Shown: positions 20,625 through 32,476, numbered from the stretch's first letter. The stretch is 64,000 nucleotides of DNA from Gonatopus flavifemur (GCA_018340375.1 JAFFJZ010000047.1:1-64000); one strand, 5' to 3'. Made by a program: numbers and translations. The notes: generated by a model not told the origin, from the letters alone.

Positions 20625-21730
20625 CAGGGTGTCTAGTAATCACCAACGTTAAAATTCCCGGATATTCCATGGATAGAATTCAAATTTCCCGGATTTATAT
20701 GGGATAAAATTTGGACATTTCATTTAGGGACATTTCCATGGGATCAAATCGAGTATATCTTCATAATTTTCCGAAGATTTTCCATTTTTGTATTTTCAAG
20801 TGCAAGAGCTTCCATCCAAAAGTGTCAAGCCTTGATTCATTCCGTCCATCGTGTCCAAATCGAGTATAATTTCAAATTTTAGAATATTGTTTTTTTTCTT
20901 TGATAAAATTGTTCATTATTGAAATGATGAACAAAGTAGTGGATCAGCAAAATTCAGGGGAGATTTCTTCTCGAATTTGTACTCCGTTCGAAAGTTTTGT
21001 TGTCCTAGTCCACGAAAATTTCGGTGACTTATTTTTTCCGTGCAGGGTAGGAGCGAAATTGCGCTCTGGAAGAATTCTGACAAAACTGTGATAAATATTC
21101 GACACTTTTCTAATTATTGAAAAATTTTGTAATGTTAAAGGACATTCATAACTCTTATTCAAATCACACACGTGAAAAATTGTCTGAAAATTGAAAAATT
21201 TTTTTTCAATAGTCAGAAAAATATTGAAAAATTATGAAGTTTTGTTTGAATTCCTTCTGAGCGTAAGTTCGTTCCTATTTGTCTGAAAAAATGAATTAAC
21301 TATTGAGGACTCTCATCAACTTTGGAAAAATGTACAAAATATCTCAAATTTATTAGATTTTCCATTAAAATTTCATGGATTCTCGGAGTTTGTCAGAGTT
21401 TTTCAGATTTTTAAAGAGAAAATGGTATTTTTTTCGAAGATCATTCATTCAGAATAATCCAGCGGAATATTTCCATACGGAGAAACCCCATCATATTTGT
21501 GAAAATATTGGGAAAGAAACTCCATTCCCGTGTTTGCAATTATATGTGATCCATTCAAATTCAAATCGAATGTGATTTCACGATTACTGTGAAATCAGAT
21601 ATAATGTATTCAATTGGAAATTCACGATGCACGGGAAGACAGGGAATTCCATCGGAATCGGTCAATGAAAATCCCAGGTTGAACGAAATGACCAATTAAA
21701 CAAACAAAAATCCCCGGACTAGACACACTG
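20625..21730. repeat. Foldback-like element with CAGGGTGTCTAG ends
   Basis: Starts CAGGGTGTCTAG (20625) and ends CTAGACACACTG (21730), with TTCCCGG and CCCCGG motifs near both ends. Single ends of the same kind occur at 8955-9044 and 34860-34936. CAGGG ends suggest a hAT-type non-autonomous element, but the 8-bp flanks (GACCATTT on the left, TAAAACTA on the right) do not match, so boundaries or class may be wrong. No coding capacity. Confidence 0.5.
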
Positions 21731-22042
21731 TAAAACTATTAATGATTGAAAAGTGACTATCAACTCATACAGCACGCTCGTCCCGATAAATTCATAAAAA
21801 GTTCTTCATGAATCCATCGTAGGATTCTTTAAGAGTCCTCATCATAATAGTTCAGGACGAGTTCTTCATGGGTCCCTGGTAATCAAAATGAATTCCTGAA
21901 GAATTATCAGTATTCTTTATCAATTCTTCCGGAACTGACATAATGGAAGTTCATTAGGGACAAGTTCGTGCCATGCGGAGGAATTACTGTTTTTTCTGTA
22001 AAAGAGGTAATGTGGAAGTGAGGGAAGGGAGAGCTAGAGGAG

Positions 22043-23014
22043 GTTAAAGAATGGAAGTATCTGGGGTATGTTATACAGAGCAATGGAAAACAGGAAGCAA
22101 TGGTGAGGAAAAGGATAAGGAAGGGTATGGTGGTAATGAGGACAGTATGGGGGATAGGAGAGAGGAGGTCAGGAACGGACTGGAGGAGGAGATTGTGGAT
22201 ATGGGATAGATTGGTAGGGACGGTAGTAGAGTATGGGGCGGAGATTTGGGGATGGAAGGAAAGAAAGGAAATGGAGGGGTTACAGCAAAAATATTTGAGA
22301 TGGACACCGGGTTCAGATTGGAGGACGCCTTGGTATATGGTGAGGGAGGGATGTAAGAGGGATCAGTTGAGAATAGGTTTCAGGAGGAGGACTTGTAGAT
22401 ACGAGGAGAAACCGGAGAAAGGAGAGGCGGGGGAAGTGGCAATGGGGTGCTGGAGGGAAATAAAGGAGGGTAGAGTCGGGTGGATCTGGGTAGAAGAAAG
22501 GAGGGAATGGCATGAGGTGTTGGGGGAGCAAGGGGCGGAATGGGAGATACGAGAAAGAGTGGGATAGGCGGAGATGATAGAGAAAGATAGGGGAATTCAA
22601 ATAGAGGAGAGGAGATTGAGGACAAGAGAATCGAGGTACAACCCGTGGTACGGGGAAGTAGGGGTAGAGGACATCCCGAAGTACCTGAGGGAGAGTAAAG
22701 GGGTGAAGTGGGCCAGGAGGATTGCGAGATTCAGGTTAGGGAATGAAATGAGAGGGGGGAGATATTGGGAGGAAGAGGATAGGCGGATGTGTAGGGTATG
22801 TGGAGGAGAGGTAGAGGAGTGAGAACATGTGCTGGAGAGGTGCACGGGGGGTGGTCAGGTGGGGTTAGGTGGGAGGATGAGGGAAATATTGGGTGAGGAT
22901 GGGACGGGGGAGCGGTGGATGGGGGAATTGGAGGGGAAAAGGAGGAGGGCAGGGAGAGAAGGGGGTTGGGAAAAGGAGGATGGGACGGAGGGAATGGATG
23001 CTGGATTGGATTGA
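22043..23014 (+). pseudogene. C-terminal part of a LINE reverse-transcriptase protein
   Basis: The frame reads EEVKEWKYLGYVIQSNG from about 22043, the thumb region that follows LINE reverse transcriptase. It continues with RRLWIWDRLVGTVVEYGAEIWGW and then a cysteine-histidine knuckle CRVCGGEVEE-stop-EHVLERC (near 22790-22845). All parts are in one frame, interrupted by TAG at 22565 and TGA at 22820, and end at about 23014. The style is that of LINEs I associate with hymenopteran genomes, possibly near the R1 or I group. The catalytic core is not included in this truncated copy. Dead copy. Confidence 0.75.
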
Positions 23015-23022
23015 TGAATGGC

Positions 23023-23026
<4 letters not shown>

Positions 23027-23062
<36 letters not shown>
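23027..23062. repeat. (TC)n microsatellite
   Basis: About 18 uninterrupted TC units in the 3' untranslated part of the LINE fragment. It produces Ser/Leu and Arg/Glu runs in the overlapping open frames. Confidence 0.95.
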
Positions 23063-23064
<2 letters not shown>

Positions 23065-23233
23065 GCATGTATGTTTGAATGTGAGGTAGAAGTAGGATAA
23101 GAGTAATAGGTTAAGATAGGTGTAAGTAGAATAAGTGGGGAAATTGTAAGGGAGGGCGGCGCTCACAGGAATTCTAAGTGGGCGCCGACGAAAAAGAAAT
23201 AAAACTAATACATACATACAGTTTTTTCTGTAA

Positions 23234-23935
23234 TTTTTGGCTCTATACCAAATTCCTTGCAAATACAGCAGGGAAATCTGTAATGTTTCATATCATGAGA
23301 TGTAATAATAGAAGTGAAGTATTTATTTTGAAAAATTATATTTTCTTTCAGGAAATGTCACCGAACAAATTCTCTACTTCCAATAGTCAGTTTTATATTG
23401 AAAGATTCAGAGTGACCACGATAATAATAGCAATCAAAAAGATGTAAATATTGCGTTACGAACACGAGAATATGAATAGCGTATGTTCTTACTGTAAAGT
23501 TTACATTTTTTCTATCGATGCTGAAGACTCTTTGAACATTACATTTTCCTTTTGTAATGTATTCAGCTTCGTGGGTAAATCTTACGGTGTTTGGTTGTTA
23601 CCGACCGATTCCATTGCGACGTTGTCAAAATTACATTTCCTAGTCGTTAACGGCTGTTGGAAAATATAAACGCTTACACATAGAATAGAGTGACCAATGA
23701 ACAACGAACGGGTATATGTCAACACACGAAAATTGAATCGCAAGTGCTTTTTAAGGTGTTATCTGATTATTAATTTATTAATTGATAATCATTGAAATTC
23801 ACAATGGGAATAATTTACTTAGATTACTAATGAGAGAATTTTCCCATCTTCGGAAAACATGATGAATGTTTCAAATGTTGGAGGAAAAATGTTCACTGGG
23901 CACTATTATACAGGGTGATGGAAACTGTTGGAGCC
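23234..23935. other. Non-coding spacer with one mariner-like end
   Basis: About 700 bp with no recognisable gene. TATACAGGGTGATGGAAAC immediately precedes the BEL element (23917-23935). TACAGGGTG is the usual start of the mariner-type ends in this window, so BEL 1 may have inserted into the end of such an element; the partner end is not seen. Confidence 0.4.
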
Positions 23936-24630
23936 TGAGGAAGATCTATTCCTCTTGCGAGTGGCTTGAGGCGGGGAAGTTACGAGTTCCCTCCCTCCGC
24001 TAGAGTTTTCGTCTCTTTGTACATGTTTCGTATCGGTCAGTGTGAACACGACCGTATACTATTCAAATAATCATATCATTTGTAACGAATCCAAGTATTG
24101 AATCTGAGTAGCGTATCGATGTAACGAATCTATGTATCGTCTCAATTATTGAAATAGCGTGCACGCGAGAAAGATCTTTTGATTTGTATCGAATCAAGTG
24201 TTTTCGAGTTTAGAATCATTAATTATTAATCGAGTATGATTTTCCCTTCAGGACAACAATTTGGTATGAGTGTTTGTGTGCGAGGAATGCTCCCGATATG
24301 TACATCGCTTGGCCAAGGATTTCTGGTAATGTAATATTTCAATTGTGTATGATGATTTATTGCAGAATAGAATTGAGATTCATATTATTATAAGTTTGAT
24401 TAGAACGAGGATGTTTAAATTGATATAGGATAGATTAGGATTATTATGCTTTTAAGAGACTAATTTTAACTAGAATTTTATATATGACTTTTCAAAGAAA
24501 AATATAGTTTCTAATGTTGAATTACTCAAGTCTCTCGTTTATTTCATACAGTCCATTTATTGCTTTGAATATATCGAATTATCATTGTTTTTTTTTCCTT
24601 TCCATGTTCTTCTCGGCGAAGGCTGATGTA
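23936..24630 (+). repeat. BEL 1 5' LTR
   Basis: Begins TGTTGGAGCCTGAGGAAG and ends GGCTGATGTA immediately before the primer-binding site. The first ~580 bp recur at 31094-31674. It would hold the element promoter and polyadenylation signals; I did not identify these individually. Confidence 0.88.
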
Positions 24631-24631
24631 T

Positions 24632-24649
24632 TGGTCCTTCGAGCCGGAT
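24632..24649 (+). promoter_or_regulatory. BEL 1 primer-binding site (tRNA-Tyr)
   Basis: TGGTCCTTCGAGCCGGAT complements the 3' end of insect tRNA-Tyr (a tRNA beginning CCTTCGA and ending CCGGCTCGAAGGA-CCA). It lies one base after the LTR. CCGGCTCGAGG follows within a few bases, so the site can fold into a hairpin with an 8-9 bp stem. Confidence 0.85.
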
Positions 24650-25573
24650 CTGCCGGCTCGAGGTAATTTTCTTTTTCATCACTGTTAACTTAAGAATTCA
24701 AAGTTAGATCCGTGTTAAACGGTATCATCGTTGTCTTTGTTTTGATTGTCTGATTCGAGATAGATGAAGTTCACGTTTCTTGACTATTTACATCATGTAT
24801 TGAATTCAAATAAAATCTATAGAGTTTAGAATATCGATTTGATAATTTGAAAATGATATAACATGCGTGTAATTTTCTATGTGTCCGATTGCTTGATTAT
24901 TTTTTTTTATTGTCGATTTGATCGATTGGAAGTTGCATGAAATATTTGATCTCAGTCGAGGATGGCTGAATTTTGATGAATCGAATGTGTATAAATCATG
25001 TATATTTGTATTCACAATTTAGAATTTATAAGTTACATTCGCATCAGGGAACGAATTTATCAAATTCTTTTGTGTATATATTTTTTGCGAATTCTTATCA
25101 AGAATTGTGATTCAACGTGATTCATCCTGTCTTCGACGTTGAATAAGAAGCAAAGTCTGTTGTTCTTATTATATTGACCAATGTTAGATATTGAATTGAA
25201 GTGATCATTCGTTGATTATAAGCAAACTTCATTTGAAACTTGGAATTTTTATATGAACTTATTCAATCTGTCATCTATTTAAAATGTAACGTTTTATCCA
25301 GGTTTTGACTGCGTAAATTTATGTGCGTTCCGAGTTGAAGCATTGTCTCAACTTGTGTGATTATCAAGATCTATTCTTCTCCATTTATTAGGATTCTTAC
25401 ATTGTGATATTTTTCATGTCATATTATTATTCTCCACGGTCATGTATTATCATTATCATTTATTTGAATGACTACGATACTTGTGCCATTATTTTTCCTT
25501 TTTTTGAAAATTTAGAAAATTCTCGTTTGTGACTTTGCAGTATACAAATAGTTGAATTGGAACAGAGAATAAG
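24650..25573 (+). other. BEL 1 untranslated leader
   Basis: About 0.9 kb between primer site and gag start. AT-rich, with no open frame of note. A packaging signal would be expected here but cannot be recognised. Confidence 0.5.
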
Positions 25574-26719
25574 ATGGATACTGATCCAGATCCGCCTTAT
25601 ACTAAAGAAGAAATTGAGCTCCAAACTTATGTTAGTCGTAGGGAGCGCATGTTTCGTAGACTTCAAGTTACAAACGATTTCATAGCTAATCTTCCAGTCG
25701 ATCGAGAAGTCTTTCTGGCAAGAGCTGGAAAGCCCGATGAGCATTATGATACCTTTGAGCAATTACAAGATCATATCGCCCCGTTAAACGTAATAGTACC
25801 TCCTAGATCTAGGGTCACGGGCGAGGCTGTGTCTAAGTCATATGGAGAATTACATTATCGTATTCGCGGGAGAGCTTGTGAATTATTGAAAGCTCAGAGC
25901 GCGGCGCCAGTTGAGACGCGAGTTATTCACGAGACAAGGACTGTTCGACCTCAACTTCCTCCCATCAATATTCCTAAGTTTAGAGGAGATTTTGAAGAGT
26001 TTCCAACGTTTAAGGGATTGTTCGACACCCTAGTTCACGAAACAGATCTGCCTGACATACAGAAATTTTCGTTTCTGTTGTCTTATTTGGAGCAGCCCGC
26101 TTTGGGGGTCGTTGACCACCTTAAGTTGACCGGTAAGAATTATAAGTTGGCTTACGATAATTTAGTGGAACGTTACACCGACATACGCTTGGTTGGTAAT
26201 CATTTTCTGAGCAAAATTCTTCAATTTAAGACTAGTGCAAGCGGATCTGCCCAGCATGTTCGTCAGTTTCTGGATGAATTTTGTGGGTATTATGATTCCT
26301 TAAAATCCTTGGAAATTGAGGACCTCGCCGAGTTCATTATAGTACAGATAGCGTTGCGGGTCAATTGATACATACATCAAGCGTTTGTTTGAGGCAAAAT
26401 TTTCAGACAAAGAATTTCCATCATTCAATGATTTGGTATCGTTCATGAGAGATCAGCACAAGGAAAACGCTCTGAATCAAGCACCACATGTCAAAGATGT
26501 CAATTCTGGCCATTCTAATCGGCCTAGTAACCATTCTTATACATCAAACAAATCGGATAGGGCCACTTCTACTGCAACTAAGTCGTTTGTGAGCAGAGCT
26601 CAAGATCCTAAGTCTTCTGGTCCCAACGTTCGTTACTCAGATACCAATCAACCACGTTTTCTTCCCTGTCCGGTCTGTAAAAGGATCACAAGATTCATAG
26701 TTGTGCGGATTTTCTAGCC
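25574..26719 (+). pseudogene. BEL 1 gag (frameshifted)
   Basis: Gag forms the particle that packages element RNA. It starts at ATG 25574 (MDTDPDPPYTKEEIELQ). A coiled N-terminal region is followed by the conserved BEL gag core PPINIPKFRGDFEEFPTFKG (near 25965) through FLLSYLEQPA. Near 26362 the frame breaks: ALRVN-stop replaces the expected ALRV-LDTYIKRLFEAKFSDKEF, which continues in another frame (26385-26717). A Ser/Asn-rich linker leads to PCPVC, the first half of a zinc knuckle. A second break near 26682, at TGTAAAAGG, looks like the loss of one A. The homologous gag of BEL 2 (56621-57739) lacks the frameshifts. Non-functional. Confidence 0.88.
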
Positions 26720-29700
26720 ATGAGCCCTGATAGGCGCTTTGAGGTTGCGAAATCGCTGAAATTATGTTATTGTTGTCTAGGTCATCATGCTCGGTCACAA
26801 TGTGTTAGCAAACTATCATGTCGTACGTGCAATCTGAAAAATCACCATACGTTCTTACATCGTGGTGACGCTGTGGCCTCTTCCAACTTTGGGGCATCTA
26901 ACACGGCTCCTGAGGAGAACTCTGGGTTGGCCGATAATCGTAACGGTCCAACTACGAGTGCTCTCAATAGTCAAACGGCCGACTTGATTTACAATCCTGT
27001 TCTGCAACGCAGTTCGATTGGCATCGCCCGGGCTCATGTGATGTCAGCTAGCGGTGATTGTATGGAGTGTCGGATATTGATTGATCCTGCTAGTGAATCA
27101 TCATTCATAAGCGAATCTTTGGCTCAAACTTTAAAATTGCGTCGGACTAAGTTCCCGGTGCAGATTGTCGGAATTGGTTCATCTTCTTTCCCGAATAACC
27201 GAGGCAAAGTAGAGTGTAAAATAAGGCCCATACATCAACCTTTTCCCATCGTTAGTTCCAATGCTATTGTTTTGAGTTCGACATCACCTAATACTCCGAG
27301 GGTTCCCATTTCTCCTGAAATTCGTAGCAAGTTTGAAAGCTTAGAACTGGCCGACTCGGGTTTTGATATTCCAGGGCCGGTTGACTTACTCCTTGGAGTT
27401 CAGCATTATGCAGACATATTGCCTGATGACATTGTGCTTGTGAGGGGAGAGCCTCCCGCACTCAAAACGATATTCGGGTTCGTATCATTCGGAAAGATTC
27501 CCGACATTGATGTAGCGCATGTGAGCCACGCTTATTGTAGTCAATCGCTTTCTTTAGACGATCTTTTGCAAAAGTTCTGGGAGACTGAGGAGGTACAAAC
27601 TCAGCCTATCATCGATCAAGAGTCAGATTCTCAATGTGAGCGATATTTCAAGGAAACCACGACTCGAGATCACAAGGGAAGATATCAGGTTTCCATTCCG
27701 TTTCGGGATCCTGAATCTGTCAATATTTAAGGTTCTACTCGCGACATTGCACACAAAAGATTACTTGGTCTAGAACGGGGATTGCTCCGCCGATCCTCAT
27801 TATATGATCAATATGTGGAAAATCTTCAGGATTATGTTAATCAGGACCATATGAGGGTGGCGGGAACCACGGTCGAATACGTGCTCACTCATCATGTTGT
27901 TGTAAGGGATAGTTCTACCGCTCAAGTGAGTGTAGTATTCAACGGAAGTGAGAGGAGTACTACGTCTCATAGCTTAAATGACCTTCTGCTCGCAGGACCT
28001 GAACTGCAGTCGGATATTTCGGATATTTTGTTGAAGTTTAGGTTAACCTCGGTTGCGCTTACAGCGGATATTCGACAAATGTTTAGGTGCATACGGTTAA
28101 ACGAGCACGATCGACGATTCACTCATCTGTTGTGGCGTGCGGATACATTGAGTCCCATCACTGAATGGGAATTAACTACACACCCTTTCGGGCTAACGTG
28201 TAGCCCTTTCATCGCACAGCGAGTCGTCCAGCAACTCGTTCAGGATGAGGGTCATGGTTTTCCGCTTGCCGCACAGTTGGTCAGCTATCGTATCTATGTT
28301 GACGATTTCGTATGCTCGGTTCGTGATGATGAGGTGGCTAAAGTTCTTTATCAGCAGCTGAATTCTTTGTTTGCTCGAGGGGGTTTTGAATTGAGGAAGT
28401 TCGCGAGCAATAGTCCCAGAGTGTTGGCTGATGTGCCTAGTGGATTGCAAGTTTCTGCTGTTTCATTCGATCATTCTGGAGGTATGGAGCTTTTGGGTCT
28501 CATTTGGGATCCGGTGTCCGACACGTTCGGTTATCAGTTTTCGTTAGATCAGTTGAGGTGTGCTAAACGGGGTATCCTGTCTCAAGTCGCAAGGATTTAT
28601 GATATACAGGGATACCTGTGTCCAGTTACGTTCTGGATTAAAGCCTTCATCCAGGGTCTCTGGGTGTCTCGCGTTGGCTGGGATGAAGAAATTCCCTCTC
28701 ACCTGCAGCAGAAATGGGTTAAGTTTCATGCGGAACTTCCGGAACTTCAACGCATTCGCATTCCGCGTCATGTTCTTATCGATATCTCTCTTGATTGTAC
28801 GCTCGTAGGGTTTTGTGATGCTAGTGAGCGGGGTTTTGCTGCATGCGTTTATATGCGAGTGCAACTGCAGGATCAGACTGTCCATACTTATTTGTTGAAA
28901 GCTGAGAGTCTAGTTGCGCCGCTCAAAACGTTAACAATACCACGTTTAGAATTGGATGGTGCCTTATTATTGTCACAGCTTATTGACTCTATGACGGAGT
29001 TTCGATCTAACCTCCCTAGTCACCAATTATTCAGTTTCACGGACAGTATGGTGGTATTATCATGGATTCAGACTCCTATCCCCCTGCTAAAGATTTATGT
29101 AACCAATTGTGTGAGGCAAATTACAGAAATAGTAGCTCCAGAGTTGTGGTGGCATGTATCTGGCGTGGACAATGCTGCTGACATTGCCTCGAGAGGTTCG
29201 TACCCATCGGAGCTATGCGACAACGAGTTATGGTGGGGGGGGGGGCCAAGTTATCTTCGTAATCCTATTATTGAATGGGTCTTGCTAAGGCCTCCTGTGA
29301 AGGATCCGGTTCCAGAGCTTAGGACTGATACAACGGTGTCAGTTAGTAGGGCCTCTTATGACACAGAACATTTTGTCGAGACTCTGTTCGCTAAAGTATC
29401 TTCTTTAACCAGGCTGACGAATATCGTTGGGTATGTGATTCGTTTTTGTAAAAATCTACGATGTTCCGAGTCTGATCGTCAATTTGGGGTTCTCACGGTT
29501 CAAGAATCTGCCCATTCGCTTTCTCAAATTGTTGAGTGGACGCAGGAGAAATATTTCCCTGATGTCCTCGAGAATCTATGTCATGGTCGGGCGAACACCG
29601 GCTTCGTTAAGCATGTAACTCCATTTCTCACCTCAGATGGGTTGCTCAGGGTGAGGGGTAGGCTCTCATTATCTCCTCTGTCTGATAAATCTAAGCATCC

Positions 29701-31010
29701 TTTGCTGATACCACGTAAGAGTCCACTCGCCTTGCTCCTTTGTGCTCATTTCCATAGAATTACTCTTCATGGAGGTCCTATGCTGGTGCAGTCCTTGATT
29801 CAGCGGGAGTATTGGATAATCGGGATCCGTTCTTTATTGCACAGTGTCATTTTTCGTTGCGTCAATTGTTACAAGTTCAGGGCCAAACCGTTGGAGCCAT
29901 TTATGTCTCAGTTACCTAGCTCTAGATTTCAACGTCCACGAGCTTTCGTGGAAACCGGTGTTGATTCGGCCGGTCCCTATTTGATCAAGGAGAGTCGACG
30001 TCGCAATGCTCGCTGCCAGAAAGGCTGGTTAGTTCCATTCACATGCCTTACTACTAGAGCGGTCCATTTAGATATAGTTTCCGACGTTTCAACACCTACT
30101 TTCCTCGCTGCTCTCGATCGGTTCATTGGACGGAGAGGAGTTCCTTCACGTATCTACAGCGACTTGGGAACAAACTTTGTTGGGGCTGCTCGGCATCTCA
30201 AGGAAGTCTTTGCTGTTTTACAAAGGAATGACGATGATATTCGAGCTTATTATATTTCACGAAGAATAGAATGGAATTTCAATCCACCTACTTCGCCAAA
30301 TTTAGGAGACTGCTGGGAGGCGGCAATCAAACTGATGAAACACCATCTACGTCGTGTAATAGCCGATCATCCATTGACGTACGAAGAGTACAGCACGTTG
30401 CTTGTAAGAGTCGAGGCTATTCTGAATTCTCGGCCTCTATGCCCGCTATCTTCGAGCCTCGAGGACGGCTTTGATTACTTGACGCCAGGTCACTTTTGGT
30501 TGGGGCTCCCTTTAGTGATCGGCGATATTTGGAGATATCGATATTTTTTATAGAATTTTTGTCAAGTTTATATTGAATTTGATCAAATATCGATAAAAAC
30601 TTTATACAAATTTTATATAAAATATCGATATCGTGAAATATCGCCGATCACTAGCTCTGTTAGTAATAAGTCACCCAGAACATGATCTTCTGGAAGAAGC
30701 TGTCAACTTCAACGCCCGTTGGGACCTTATTTCTCGTGGTGTCCAGGACATCTGGAAACGATGGACTCAAGAATATTTGCATACGCTTATGCAACGCTCG
30801 AAATGGTGCTCCAAATCATCTGTCTTGAAGCCTGGGCAACTGGTTCTAATCCCTGATGAGACGTCTTTGCCTACCGACTGGACTTTGGCAAGAGTGCTGC
30901 AGGTCTTCCCTGGACGTGATGGAGTCATCCGTGTCGTTCGTCTCCGAACCCCGACAGGGGAGTTAACTAGACCAGTCAATAAATTATGCAGCCTGCCTTT
31001 CGATTCATGA
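26720..31010 (+). pseudogene. BEL 1 pol (protease, RT, RNase H, integrase), disrupted
   Basis: Continues with the zinc-knuckle part (KLCYCCLGHHARSQC), an aspartic protease region (LIDPASESSFI, about 27079-27108), then an in-frame TAA at 27728. Reverse transcriptase has YVDD at about 28294-28305, and RNase H shows SFTDSMVVLSW and DNAADIASRG. The integrase has the zinc finger HFHRITLHGG to CVNCYKF and acidic residues in GVDSAGP (29962), YSDLGTN (30161) and CWEAAIK (30317). After LTPGHFWLGLP the frame runs into a hAT-type MITE (30513-30653). The C-terminal ~120 residues (30654-31010), ending SLPFDS, lie beyond it. Without the MITE and the TAA most of pol would be one frame. Non-functional. Confidence 0.9.
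30513..30653. repeat. hAT-type MITE inserted in BEL 1 integrase
   Basis: A 141-bp palindromic element with ends TAGTGATCGGCGATATTT and the near-inverse AAATATCGCCGATCACTA. The flanking 8-mers are GCTCCCTT (30505-30512) and GCTCTGTT (30654-30661), 6 of 8 identical, as for an aged 8-bp hAT duplication. It supplies the stop that ends the upstream pol frame. Confidence 0.85.
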
Positions 31011-31081
31011 AGTCATAAGATGCAGATTGCTTACCTGGATGGAGGAAATCATCCTGGTGCCTCATCACAAAATGCTATTTT

Positions 31082-31093
31082 GGGTGGGGGGAA
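31082..31093 (+). promoter_or_regulatory. BEL 1 polypurine tract
   Basis: GGGTGGGGGGAA directly before the 3' LTR, the expected plus-strand primer site. BEL 2 has TTTTGGTGGGGGGTGA at the matching place. Confidence 0.75.
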
Positions 31094-31674
31094 TGTTGGA
31101 GCCTGAGGAAGATCTATTCCTCTTGCAAGTGGCTTGAAGCAGGGAAGTTACGAGTTCCCTCCCTCCGCTAGAGTTTTCGTCTCTCTGTACATGTTTCGTA
31201 TCGGTCAGTGTGAACACGACCGTATATTATTCAAGTAATCATATCATTTGTAACGAATCCAAGTATTGAATCTAAGTAGCGTATCAATGTAACGAATCTA
31301 TGTATCGTCTCAATTATTGAAATAGCGTGCACGCGAGAAAGATCTTGTGATTTGTATCGAATCAAGTGTTTTCGAGTTTAGAATCATTAATTATTAATCG
31401 AGTATGATTTTTCCTTCAGGACAACAATTTGGTATGAGTGTTTGTGTGCGAGGAATGCTCCCAATGTGTGAATCGCTTGGCCAAGGATTTCTGGTAATGT
31501 AATATTTCAATTGTGTATGATGATTTATTGCAGAATAGAATTTAGATTCATATTATTATAAGTTTGATTAGAACGAGAATGTTTAAATTGATATAGAATA
31601 GATTATGATTATTATGCTTTTGAGAGACCAATTTTAACTAGAATTTTATATATGACTTTTCGAAGAAAAATATG
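31094..31674 (+). repeat. BEL 1 3' LTR, truncated
   Basis: Matches 23936-24516 with about 20 substitutions, then stops at GAAGAAAAATAT. The last ~115 bp of the LTR are missing, replaced by unrelated sequence followed by a MITE. Confidence 0.88.
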
Positions 31675-31688
31675 TAGTTGTCACCCAT

Positions 31689-31929
31689 GCAGCAAAAATT
31701 TTGCTTCGTCTGAGAGATTTCTACCGAATGTGTAGAAAATGTCTTATGCGACAGTCTTCACTGCATACGTCTTCGTTCCAGGAATCTGGAGGAGGGATCT
31801 GAAAGAAATCTGAAGCCAGCTTCCAGACTTCTGAAATTGAGACATCTTATTAAAGACAGTCAAAACTGCTGCATAGTATATTGTATATTGCAGTACGAAT
31901 CTTTTAGACAAAGCAGAATTTTTGCTGTA
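31689..31929. repeat. MITE with CAGCAAAAATT ends
   Basis: Left end GCAGCAAAAATTTTGCTTCG, right end the inverse CAAAGCAGAATTTTTGCTGT. About 240 bp, no coding capacity. The terminus resembles the small MITEs at 5828 and 6061. It begins 14 bp after the truncated BEL 1 LTR. Confidence 0.6.
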
Positions 31930-32048
31930 AGGGTAACTGAAGTCAGCACCAAATTAAGCATTCCACAAGGTAATCAAAGGAAGAAGCTTTTCATTTTCTT
32001 CAGTATATATTCGTGCAGTACCTTTCGCGGATTTTCAATCACCCTAAC

Positions 32049-32476
32049 CTGCTAAAAATTCTCAATAAAGAACCATTCAAAACGATAAATTTTCTCTATA
32101 GTTTTCAATAAGGTTTTTGAATACGGGATTTACTATGTTGTAATCTTCTTAAACGATAGAACTTCAATCGTTCCTTATCGTGTCGTATAAAATTTAACAG
32201 GATGTATGTGGTTTTATGAGCAAATACGTACAAAAAAAGTACCACTTATTTGAAAAATAATACTCATTTATCCTAAAATAAGTAGTACTTTTTCTGTGAA
32301 ACTTTTACGATAACACCACTTACGTTTCATGATCAATTCTATAGAATACGATGAGGGAAAATAGAGTTCTATCGTTCAAGAACGATAAAAAATTGTAAAT
32401 TCCGTATTCAAAAGCCTCATTGAAAACTATAGAGAAAGTTTATCGTTTTGAATCTTGCTGTATTGGGAATTTTTAG
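32049..32476. repeat. Foldback element with ~110-bp arms
   Basis: Left arm from CTGCTAAAAATTCTCAAT through AAAACGATAAATTTTCTC and TATAGTTTTCAATAAGG; the right arm is the inverse, ending ATTGGGAATTTTTAGCAG. Arms match closely for about 55 bp in the middle. The centre holds a second pair of inverted motifs (AAGTAGTACTTTTTC near 32280 and AAGTACCACTTATTT near 32236). Non-coding. Confidence 0.7.

Larger units (their letters stand above)
22002..23220 (+). mobile_element. 5'-truncated LINE with 13-bp target duplication
   Basis: A non-LTR retrotransposon fragment of 1219 bp flanked by GTTTTTTCTGTAA at 21989-22001 and 23221-23233. The 3' tail is short repeats, AATACATACATACA. Truncation at the 5' end and a direct repeat of this length are hallmarks of target-primed reverse transcription. 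The coding strand is strongly purine- and G-rich, quite unlike the AT-rich surroundings. A (TC)n run lies near the 3' end. Confidence 0.9.
23936..31674 (+). mobile_element. BEL/Pao LTR retrotransposon, element 1
   Basis: A nearly full-length BEL element: 5' LTR 23936-24630, tRNA-Tyr primer site 24632-24649, gag and pol, a purine tract GGGTGGGGGGAA just before the 3' LTR, and a 3' LTR from 31094 that breaks off at about 31674. The LTRs differ at about 20 positions over the ~580 shared bases, so this copy is clearly older than BEL 2. Pol is split by a 141-bp MITE (30513-30653). Gag and pol carry several disabling lesions. Confidence 0.92.

Noticed and set aside
22071..22845. Minus-strand Pro/Ser-rich frames opposite the LINE
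   Set aside because: They are the complement of a purine-rich LINE coding strand; the sense frame has recognisable LINE motifs and these do not.
22855..23262. Frames with Arg-Glu or Ser-Leu repeats
   Set aside because: Produced by the (TC)n microsatellite at 23027-23062.
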